From assembly GCF_001509485.1 (NCBI RefSeq), contig NZ_LLZI01000008.1, forward strand, positions 1 through 19,101: a DNA stretch of 19,101 bases, in the 5' to 3' direction. Below the pieces are notes generated by a model that was not told the origin of the DNA, did not search any database, and was given only the letters and a program-made list of their open reading frames with translations. This document shows, one piece after another, positions 7,054 through 13,444 of this stretch. The stretch comes from Streptomyces sp. NRRL F-4489. GTDB lineage: Bacteria; Actinomycetota; Actinomycetes; Streptomycetales; Streptomycetaceae. A program made the translations under genes and the position numbers. The stretch's first letter is position 1, and every line of letters starts with the position of its first letter.

Positions 7054-8228
7054 CCGCCGCGGGCGGGCCGCCGGCCGGCGATCTGCCGCCGCTGGTGGAC
7101 CACCACTGCCACGGCGTGCTGCGGTACGAGCCGGACGCCGCGGAGTTCGCCGGGCTGCTCACCGAGGCGGACCGTCCCGCGGCGGCCGGCACCACCTTCT
7201 TCGACACCCAGACCGGCTTCGCGGTCCGCCGCTGGTGCCCGCCGCTGCTCGGCCTGCCCGCGCACTGCCCGCCCGAGCGCTATCTGGCCCGCCGCCGCGA
7301 GCTGGGCCCCGAGGCCGTCCGGCGCCGGCTGCTGTCCGCCACCGGCATCGGCGTCTACCTCGTCGACACCGGGCTGCCCGGCGACCTCACCGGCCCTGCG
7401 GAGACGGCCGGCGCGGGCGGCGGCACCGGCCGGGAGGTGGTGCGGCTGGAGACCCTGGCCGAACGGCTCGCCGCCGGCCTGGCCGCGAACGGCCCGGTGG
7501 TCGCCGAGGAGTTCACCGCCGCGCTGGACCGCGCCGTCCGGGCGGCGGCCCGTACCGCCGCCGCGTTCAAGTCGGTGGCCGCCTACCGGCACGGCCTGGC
7601 CCTGGACCCCCGGCCGCCCGGCCCGGACGCGGTGCGGACCGCGGCCCGGGACTGGCTCGCCGCGGGCGCGCCCCGCCTGACCGACCCGGTCCTGCTGCGC
7701 CACCTCATATGGCTCGCGGTCGCCACCGGCCGCCCGCTCCAGCTGCACACCGGCTTCGGCGACCCCGACCTGCGGCTGGACCGCGCCGATCCGGCGCTCC
7801 TGACCGATCTGCTGCGGGCCACCGCGGACACCGGCACCGACGTGGTGCTGCTGCACTGCTACCCGTATCACCGTCAGGCCGCCTACCTGGCCGCGGTGTT
7901 CCCGCACGTCTACGCCGACGTCGGGCTGACCCTGACCCACACCGGCGCCCGGGCCGCGGCGGTGCTCGCGGAGTTCCTGGAGCTGGCGCCGTTCGGCAAG
8001 CTGCTGTTCTCCACCGACGCCTACGGCCTGCCGGAGCTGTATGTCGTCGGCAGCGCGCTGTTCCGCACGGCGCTGGCGGAGCTGCTGGACGGGTGGACGG
8101 CGTCCGGGGCGTGGTCGGCGGCGGACGCCCGGCGGGTCGGGGCGATGATCGCGGCGGGGAACGCGCGGCGGGTGTACGGGCTGGAGGACGGCGGTACGGC
8201 GGACGGCCCGGAGGACGGCGGGCGGTAA
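7050..8228 (+). CDS. Amidohydrolase-2 family metal-dependent hydrolase (FluG N-terminal type)
   Basis: A 392-residue TIM-barrel amidohydrolase. The metal motif HHCH is at residues 18-21 (PLVDHHCHG). Further strand-end residues are visible in AAFKSVAAYRHGL, LQLHTGFGD, VVLLHCYPYH and LLFSTDAYG, giving the expected His, Lys/His and Asp ligands. The GTG start at 7050 overlaps the ligase stop by 4 nt, indicating translational coupling and joint function. In fungal FluG this domain precedes a GS-like domain in one polypeptide. Here the order is reversed and the genes are separate. A plausible role is hydrolysis of the gamma-glutamyl product or a derived amide, but the reaction is not known from this sequence. 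It ends with a low-complexity Gly/Asp tail (DGGTADGPEDGGR). The coding region upstream of 7050 in the same frame is a shadow of the ligase gene. Confidence 0.85.
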   Translation: MTAAGGPPAGDLPPLVDHHCHGVLRYEPDAAEFAGLLTEADRPAAAGTTFFDTQTGFAVRRWCPPLLGLPAHCPPERYLARRRELGPEAVRRRLLSATGIGVYLVDTGLPGDLTGPAETAGAGGGTGREVVRLETLAERLAAGLAANGPVVAEEFTAALDRAVRAAARTAAAFKSVAAYRHGLALDPRPPGPDAVRTAARDWLAAGAPRLTDPVLLRHLIWLAVATGRPLQLHTGFGDPDLRLDRADPALLTDLLRATADTGTDVVLLHCYPYHRQAAYLAAVFPHVYADVGLTLTHTGARAAAVLAEFLELAPFGKLLFSTDAYGLPELYVVGSALFRTALAELLDGWTASGAWSAADARRVGAMIAAGNARRVYGLEDGGTADGPEDGGR

Positions 8229-8251
8229 GGGGCGCACGGCCCGATTGCCTA

Positions 8252-8281
8252 TTCCCTCGCGGTCGGGCGGCGTGGTTTACT
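8252..8281 (+). promoter_or_regulatory. Possible leaderless promoter of the MFS gene
   Basis: A weak -35-like TTCCCT (8252-8257) and a -10-like TTTACT (8276-8281) are 18 nt apart, and the GTG start is 5 nt further on. No Shine-Dalgarno precedes the GTG. The match to TANNNT is imperfect, so this is tentative. Confidence 0.3.
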
Positions 8282-8286
8282 GCCGC

Positions 8287-9594
8287 GTGCCACGTACAAC
8301 GACCTCTGACGCACCCGCCGGGGACCGGGCCGCCGCGAGCGGAGCGTCCCGCCCACGCCTGCGCGGACGGATATTCGCCGATCTGACGCCGCTGCGCGTC
8401 TCGCCGGACTACCGCCGCCTGTGGTGCGGCAACACCGTCTCCTGGATGGGCCAGCAGATGACCGCGCTGGCGGTCTCCCTCCAGGTCTACGCCCTGACCC
8501 GCTCCACCTTCGCGGTCGGCCTGGTGGGCCTGTGCTCCCTCGTCCCGCTGATCGTCTTCGGGCTCTACGGCGGCGCCATCGCCGACACCGTCGACCGCCG
8601 CAAACTCGGCCTGTACAGCGCCGCCGGCGCCACCGCCATGTCGGTCGTCCTGGCCGGCGCGGCGCTCGCCGGCTACCACCGGGTCTGGCTGCTCTACACC
8701 GTCGTCGCGCTCCAGGCCGTGTGCTTCGCGATGAACTCCCCGGCCCGCTCGTCGATGATCCCGCGCCTGCTGCCCGCCGAGCAGCTGCCGGCCGCCAACG
8801 CCCTGTCGTCGCTGACCACCAACCTCGGCCTGATGGGCGGCCCGATGCTGGGCGGCGTGATCGTCGGCTGGTGGGGCTACCAGGCGGCGTACCTCATCGA
8901 CGTGGTGGCGTTCGGCGCCTCGCTCTACGCCATGTGGCGGCTGCCCGCGATGCGGCCCGGCGCGGGCGACCGGCCGGCCCGCCGCGCCTCCGTCCTGGAC
9001 GGGCTGCGCTTCCTGGCCACCCGCCCCAACCTGCGGATGACGTTCTTCTCCGACCTGGCCGCGATGGTGCTGGCCCAGCCCCGGGCGCTGTTCCCGGCGA
9101 TCGCCGCGCTGTGGTTCGGCGGCGACGCGAAGACCGTCGGCCTGCTCGTCGCCGCGCCGGCGGTCGGCGCGGTGCTCGGCGGGCTGTTCTCCGGCTGGCT
9201 CGGCGGCATCCGCCGGCACGGCCTGGCCATCCTGGTGGCGGTGGCGGCCTGGGGCGCGGCGATCGCCGCCTTCGGCCTCTCCCGCCACCTGTGGCTGGGG
9301 CTGTTCTTCCTGGCCGTCGCGGGCTGCGCGGACACCGTCTCGATGGTGTTCCGCAGCACCATGCTCCAGGCCGCCACCCCGGACGAGATGCGCGGCCGGC
9401 TCCAGGGCGTCTTCGTGGTGGTGGTCGCGGGCGGGCCGCGGCTCGGCGACTTCCTCGCCGGTTCGGCCGCCGACCTGACCTCGCCCGCCGCGGCGGTGAT
9501 CGGCGGCGGTCTGGCGTGTGTGCTGGTGGTGACCGCGCTCGGGCTGGGCCGCCGCGCCTTCGCCCGCTACGACGCCCGCGACCCGCAGCCGTGA
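8287..9594 (+). CDS. MFS transporter, EntS/MFS_3-like exporter
   Basis: A 435-residue integral membrane protein. Hydrophobic segments begin near residue 45 and are spread through to residue 420, consistent with about 12 helices in two halves, split by a hydrophilic loop around 218-250 (AMRPGAGDRPARRAS). The loop between helices 2 and 3 carries the MFS motif A variant GGAIADTVDRRKLG (95-108). TM1 is preceded by SPDYRRLWCGNTVSWMG, typical of MFS_3/EntS-like siderophore or drug exporters. The start is uncertain: I prefer GTG at 8287 (VPRTTTSD), while a TTG at 8245 would add 14 residues with no better ribosome site. It begins 58 bp after the amidohydrolase stop on the same strand, so it may be read through from that operon or have its own promoter. 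Substrate unknown. Confidence 0.85.
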   Translation: MPRTTTSDAPAGDRAAASGASRPRLRGRIFADLTPLRVSPDYRRLWCGNTVSWMGQQMTALAVSLQVYALTRSTFAVGLVGLCSLVPLIVFGLYGGAIADTVDRRKLGLYSAAGATAMSVVLAGAALAGYHRVWLLYTVVALQAVCFAMNSPARSSMIPRLLPAEQLPAANALSSLTTNLGLMGGPMLGGVIVGWWGYQAAYLIDVVAFGASLYAMWRLPAMRPGAGDRPARRASVLDGLRFLATRPNLRMTFFSDLAAMVLAQPRALFPAIAALWFGGDAKTVGLLVAAPAVGAVLGGLFSGWLGGIRRHGLAILVAVAAWGAAIAAFGLSRHLWLGLFFLAVAGCADTVSMVFRSTMLQAATPDEMRGRLQGVFVVVVAGGPRLGDFLAGSAADLTSPAAAVIGGGLACVLVVTALGLGRRAFARYDARDPQP

Positions 9595-9607
9595 CGGCGC
9601 CCTGACG

Positions 9608-9633
9608 GCCGGGCGGCGGGCCGCCCTCCCGGC
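9608..9633 (+). terminator. Hairpin after the MFS gene
   Basis: Outer arms GCCGGG (9608-9613) and CCCGGC (9628-9633), with inner arms GGCG (9615-9618) and CGCC (9622-9625) around a 3-nt loop. It begins 14 nt after the stop codon. There is no T-tract, which is common for actinobacterial terminators. Confidence 0.5.
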
Positions 9634-9714
9634 GCCGGAATCCGCCGTGCGCCGGGGCCATGGACGGGCCAGACTCGGGTACGGGGGCTCGTAAGCCACC
9701 CGTCGTCCCACACC

Positions 9715-9719
9715 GGAGG
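9715..9719 (+). promoter_or_regulatory. Shine-Dalgarno that fixes the start of the Pro-rich ORF
   Basis: GGAGG lies 6 nt before a GTG at 9726. The in-frame ATG at 9660 has no ribosome-binding site, so the GTG is the better start. Confidence 0.5.
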
Positions 9720-9725
9720 CCCGCC

Positions 9726-10205
9726 GTGCAGCGGCAACCGCACATCCGCCGCGGTCCCACCGCGGACCGCGAACCGCAGCCCCCGCCCGTCCCCCCGCCG
9801 GACCCAGGGGGCCCGCCGCCTGACCCCGGTGGCCCCGGGGGCCCGCCGCCCGATCCCGGGGGACCTGGCAGTCCGCCGCCCGATCCCGGTGGTCCGCCGC
9901 CGGGCCCCGGACCCCTGCCCGGCCCTCCCCCCGACCCCGGAGGCCCTGGCGGTCCGCCGCCCGACCCGGGCAGCCCGCCGCCCGACCCCGGCGGTCCGCC
10001 GCCCGGGCCCCGGCCCACGCCGGGTCCCCCGCCGGAACCGCCGCCCGGCCCCGGCCCGATGCCCGGCCCGCCGCCGCATCCGCCCCCGCCGCCCCAGCCG
10101 GTGCCGCCGGAGCCCTCGCCGGTGCCGCGCCCGCCCGGCCCCGACCCCGTACCGGACCCGTCCCCGCCGCCCCGGCCGCTGACCCGGCCGCCGGACCGGC
10201 CCTGA
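9726..10205 (+). CDS. Pro/Gly-rich low-complexity protein of unknown function
   Basis: A 159-residue ORF made almost wholly of Pro, Gly and Asp, with a recurring PPPDPGG motif (about seven copies between residues 22 and 92). From about 93 onward it grades into PPPGP, PPPEP and PPPHPP runs. The first 18 residues are basic and contain no hydrophobic signal peptide. There are no membrane segments and no recognisable domain. It would be an extended, polyproline-like chain. Support for coding is the GGAGG box at correct spacing and placement 44 bp before the aldehyde dehydrogenase, so the two may be cotranscribed. Against it, a C-rich repeat could give an open frame by chance and the opposite strand is also open. 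I do not recognise it and give no function. Confidence 0.5.
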   Translation: MQRQPHIRRGPTADREPQPPPVPPPDPGGPPPDPGGPGGPPPDPGGPGSPPPDPGGPPPGPGPLPGPPPDPGGPGGPPPDPGSPPPDPGGPPPGPRPTPGPPPEPPPGPGPMPGPPPHPPPPPQPVPPEPSPVPRPPGPDPVPDPSPPPRPLTRPPDRP

Positions 10206-10249
10206 TCCGCCCCCGCCCGGAACCGCAGCCACCGCAAGGAGGTGCCGAC

Positions 10250-11647
10250 ATGGCCATCGCCACGGTCAACCCGGCCACCGGCGAGACCCTCAAGACCTTC
10301 GACGCGCTCAACGCAGGCGAGATCGAGGACCGCCTGGTCCGCGCCGAACAGGGCTTCCAGCTCCACCGCACCACGTCCTTCGCCCGCCGCGCCGAACTCC
10401 TCCACAAGGCCGCCGGTCTCCTGGAGGCCGACCAGGACGGCGTCGCCCGGACCATGACCACCGAAATGGGCAAACCCCTCGCCCAGGCCCGCGCCGAGGC
10501 CGCCAAGTCCGTCAAGGCCATGCGCTGGTACGCCGACCACGCCGAGGCGCTGCTCGCCGACGAGCGGCCCGACCCGGCCGACGTCCACGACTCCGGCGCG
10601 GTCCGCGCGGTGGTGCGCTACCGCCCGCTGGGCCCCGTCCTCGCGGTGATGCCGTGGAACTTCCCGCTCTGGCAGGTCGTGCGGTTCGCCGCGCCCGCCC
10701 TCATGGCCGGCAACACCGGACTGCTCAAACACGCCTCCAACGTCCCGCAGACCGCGCTCTATCTGGAGGAGCTGTTCCGCCGCGCCGGCTACCCCGACGG
10801 CTGCTTCCAGACCCTGCTGATCGGCTCCGGCGCCGTCGAGGACGTACTGCGCGACCCGCGGGTCGCCGCCGCCACCCTCACCGGCAGCGAACCGGCCGGC
10901 CGCGCGGTCGCGTCCACCGCCGGCGACGAGGTCAAGAAGACCGTCCTCGAACTCGGCGGCAGCGACCCGTACGTCGTCCTCCCCTCCGCCGACCTCGACA
11001 AGGCCGCCAAGGTGGCCGTCACCGCCCGCGTCCAGAACAACGGCCAGTCCTGCATCGCCGCCAAGCGGTTCATCGTCCACAACGACGTCTACGACGCCTT
11101 CGCCGAGCGCTTCACCGAGGGCATGGCCGCGCTGACCGTCGGCGACCCGATGGACGAGGACACCGACATCGGCCCGCTCGCCAGCGAACAGGGCCGCTCC
11201 GACCTGGAGGAACTGGTCGACGACGCGGTCCACCAGGGCGCCCGCGCGGTATGCGGCGGCCGCCGCCCGCCGGACCGGAAGGCCGGGTGGTTCTACGAGC
11301 CGACCGTGCTCACCGGCGTCACCCCGAGCATGCGGATCCACCGCGAGGAGGCGTTCGGTCCCGTCGCCGTGCTCTATCGGGTCGCCGACCTCGACGAGGC
11401 GATCGCGCTCGCCAACGACACGCCGTTCGGGCTCAGTTCCAACGCCTGGACCCGCGACCCGGCGGAGCAGGAGCGGCTGGCCCGCGACCTGATCGCCGGC
11501 GGGGTGTACTTCAACGGCATGACCGCCTCCCACCCCGGCCTGCCGTTCGGCGGCGCCAAGCGCTCCGGCTACGGCCGGGAGCTGGCCGGCCACGGCATCC
11601 GGGAGTTCTGCAACATGACGACGCTGTGGTACGGGCCGGAGGAGTAG
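10250..11647 (+). CDS. gabD: NAD(P)-dependent succinate-semialdehyde dehydrogenase-like aldehyde dehydrogenase
   Basis: A 465-residue cytosolic ALDH. Catalytic residues are visible: Asn137 in PWNF, Lys160 in LLKHASNVPQ, general base Glu234 in LELGG and nucleophile Cys268 in NNGQSCIA. EEAFGPVA at about 365-372 and the C-terminal PFGGAKRSGYGRELA are standard family motifs. The LKHASNVPQ signature and length resemble GabD1-type SSADH, which oxidises succinate semialdehyde to succinate in GABA and polyamine catabolism. That would fit the gamma-glutamyl ligase operon about 2 kb upstream, but no GABA aminotransferase is present, so the link is inference. The ATG at 10250 has an excellent AAGGAGGTG (10236-10244). 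It ends convergently with the caspase gene. Confidence 0.85.
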   Translation: MAIATVNPATGETLKTFDALNAGEIEDRLVRAEQGFQLHRTTSFARRAELLHKAAGLLEADQDGVARTMTTEMGKPLAQARAEAAKSVKAMRWYADHAEALLADERPDPADVHDSGAVRAVVRYRPLGPVLAVMPWNFPLWQVVRFAAPALMAGNTGLLKHASNVPQTALYLEELFRRAGYPDGCFQTLLIGSGAVEDVLRDPRVAAATLTGSEPAGRAVASTAGDEVKKTVLELGGSDPYVVLPSADLDKAAKVAVTARVQNNGQSCIAAKRFIVHNDVYDAFAERFTEGMAALTVGDPMDEDTDIGPLASEQGRSDLEELVDDAVHQGARAVCGGRRPPDRKAGWFYEPTVLTGVTPSMRIHREEAFGPVAVLYRVADLDEAIALANDTPFGLSSNAWTRDPAEQERLARDLIAGGVYFNGMTASHPGLPFGGAKRSGYGRELAGHGIREFCNMTTLWYGPEE

Positions 11648-11672
11648 CCCCGGCCACTGCCCCCGCCGCCCC

Positions 11673-11698
11673 TGGCCCGGTGCGGCCCCGCCGGGTCA
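11673..11698. terminator. Hairpin between convergent ALDH and caspase genes
   Basis: TGGCCCGG (11673-11680) can pair with CCGGGTCA (11691-11698) with one G-T pair around a 10-nt loop. It lies in the 48-bp gap and overlaps the minus-strand stop codon, so it could end transcription from both sides. There is no T-tract. Confidence 0.4.
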
Positions 11699-13303
11699 GG
11701 ACGCGTCGTTCCACAAGGTGGCGGACAGTTCGAAGGTCGGATTGGCCCGGCCCGCGCCGCTGCTCGCGTCGGCCGGGTCCACCTTGGTGAACACCACCTT
11801 GGCGACTTGGTTCTGACCGGTCACCACGCACCAGACCGTACCGGCGGTGATCTTGCTCGCGCTGGTGCGCGGGCCGAGCGTGGCGCCCTGGGCCGCCGCC
11901 CGGCAGGCCGCCGCGGTGTTCGTCCCGGCGTCCGCGGCGCCCACCCGCACCTGGTTGGTCAGGTCGTTGGTCTGGATCATCGGCTGGCTACCGGGCAGGC
12001 AGCCGACGTAGAGGAGATCGGTGTCCAGGGTGGTGAACGACACCGGGCCGGTGGCGGGTTTGTCGAGGTCCAGCTCCTGGAGGGCGCTGCCCAGGCAGGC
12101 CGCGGCGCGCCAGACCAGCTTGCGGTCGCGGTAGACGACGGTCGCGGTGTCGGCGGCCGGGGTGGGGCGGGTGTTCCCCTGGGGCGGTGTGCCGGTCCGC
12201 CCTGTGGCCGGGGGAGGGGCGAAGGTGCCGCCCCCGGTGGTGCCCTGGGTGGTGCGGTTCCCACCCGTGGCGCCGGCCGTGGTGCCGGTGTCGGCCCCGG
12301 CCAGGCCGTTGACCAGGGACGTGACCAGGACGACCGCGAGCGCGCCGCCGGCCGCGGCCGCCGCGACCAGCAGCGGCCCGCCCCGGCGGCGCGGCCGGCG
12401 CGGGGCCGGGCCGGGCGGGACCGGGCCGTAGGGCGGCACCGCGCCGTACGGAGGCGCCGCGCCGTACGGCGGCACCGCGCCGGGCGGCGGGACGGGCCCG
12501 GGCGGCACCGCGCGTGCCGCCCCCCGCGCCCCCGGCGCCCCGGCGGCCCCCGCCGTGTCCGCCGGCCCCCGCATCAGCACCAGCGAGCCCGTCGCGCCGG
12601 ACGCCAGCCGCTGCGGGCGCGGCATCGGCGTCGGGCGGCCGCTGAGCACCCCGTCCGCGTAGGCGTGGATCTCGTCCAGGGTGAGCGGCATCGGCGCGCC
12701 CAGGGCGCCCAGCAGGGCACCCGTGAACGCGGTGTACCGCTCCCCGGGGGGCGCCAGGGCCGGCGCGTTCTTCGGGGCGGCGGTCAGGATGTACGTCCCG
12801 GAGAGGTCCAGCTGGCCCAGGGCCAGGGACACCGGGTCGGACATCACGGAGATCGCCCGGCCCGAGAAGCAGCAGTCGAGGATCAGCACCCGGGCGCGCG
12901 CCGCCGACCCCTCCAGATGCCGCTTCACCACGTCGATCGGCACCCCGGAGAACCGCACATGGCTCCGGTCGGTGGGCACCAGCCCCAGGTGCAGCCGCCC
13001 GTCCTCGTCCAGTACGCCATGGCCCGCGTAGTACACCAGCAGCAGTTCCCGCGCCTCCTCCTCCGCGCGGTTCAGCGCCTCGCCGATGGCCGCCGCGTCG
13101 GCCGGGTCGGCCAGCACCCGGCAGTGCTCCGGGGCCAGCAGCCCGTGCGCCGGGTGGGTGAGCGCGTCCCGCATCCCCCACAGGCTGTTCGCGACCGACG
13201 GCAGGTCCTCCAGACCCGGGCTGGTGAAGCGGCTCGTCCCGATCAGTACGGCGCGGCTGGCCGGGCCGTACGGGAACCACCGGCCCGCGGATCTGCCACT
13301 CAT
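11696..13303 (-). CDS. Membrane-anchored caspase-like (peptidase C14/metacaspase) protein
   Basis: A 535-residue protein. Residues 15-245 are a caspase-like domain: the first strand reads SRAVLIGTSRF, the catalytic His95 is in YYAGHG, and the catalytic Cys145 is in LILDCCFSG (139-148). A Pro-rich linker with repeated PPYGA/PPYGP (about 266-300) leads to a basic stop-transfer stretch RRPRRRGG and one membrane helix (about 310-332). A Thr/Gly-rich region (335-385) follows, then a C-terminal domain (about 386-535). The basic residues before the helix put the caspase domain in the cytosol and the C-terminus outside. The external domain has four Cys (403, 435, 467, 492), enough for two disulfides. 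Both catalytic residues are intact. The ATG at 13303 has GGGAGG about 6 nt upstream. It lies 141 bp downstream of a PP2C regulator on the same strand. Substrate and trigger are unknown. Confidence 0.85.
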   Translation of the reverse strand: MSGRSAGRWFPYGPASRAVLIGTSRFTSPGLEDLPSVANSLWGMRDALTHPAHGLLAPEHCRVLADPADAAAIGEALNRAEEEARELLLVYYAGHGVLDEDGRLHLGLVPTDRSHVRFSGVPIDVVKRHLEGSAARARVLILDCCFSGRAISVMSDPVSLALGQLDLSGTYILTAAPKNAPALAPPGERYTAFTGALLGALGAPMPLTLDEIHAYADGVLSGRPTPMPRPQRLASGATGSLVLMRGPADTAGAAGAPGARGAARAVPPGPVPPPGAVPPYGAAPPYGAVPPYGPVPPGPAPRRPRRRGGPLLVAAAAAGGALAVVLVTSLVNGLAGADTGTTAGATGGNRTTQGTTGGGTFAPPPATGRTGTPPQGNTRPTPAADTATVVYRDRKLVWRAAACLGSALQELDLDKPATGPVSFTTLDTDLLYVGCLPGSQPMIQTNDLTNQVRVGAADAGTNTAAACRAAAQGATLGPRTSASKITAGTVWCVVTGQNQVAKVVFTKVDPADASSGAGRANPTFELSATLWNDAS

Positions 13304-13380
13304 GGTGTCCTCCCCCGGGGCGCACGCTCCTCCAGGCGCGCCCCCGCCGCCATCCTGGCACGATCACCCCGGCGTCCGGA

Positions 13381-13443
13381 CCGTTTCCGCGGCGGCGCGC
13401 GGACCGGCCGCCGGGCGCCCATCTCCCGCCCGCGGAACGGGAG
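13381..13443 (-). terminator. Strong inverted-repeat structure after the second PP2C gene
   Basis: CTCCCG (13423-13428) pairs with CGGGAG (13438-13443) two bases beyond the stop codon of the minus-strand PP2C gene. A longer pair, CCGTTTCCGCGG (13381-13392) and CCGCGGAACGG (13430-13440), differs by one unpaired base and encloses another stem, GGCGGC (13391-13396) with GCCGCC (13407-13412). The stems are mutually exclusive in part. It probably ends or attenuates transcription before the caspase gene; switching between folds is only a possibility. Confidence 0.5.
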
Positions 13444-13444
13444 T

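Noticed and set aside
8245..8286. TTG at 8245 as the MFS start
   Set aside because: No ribosome site, rare start codon, and it would cover the likely promoter of a leaderless GTG start.
9660..9725. ATG at 9660 as the Pro-rich ORF start
   Set aside because: No Shine-Dalgarno, while the GTG at 9726 has GGAGG at 6 nt.
8894..11593. Long Gly-rich minus-strand frame opposite the Pro-rich ORF
   Set aside because: It also runs antisense through the MFS and ALDH genes; the Gly-rich part is the complement of the Pro-rich repeat.
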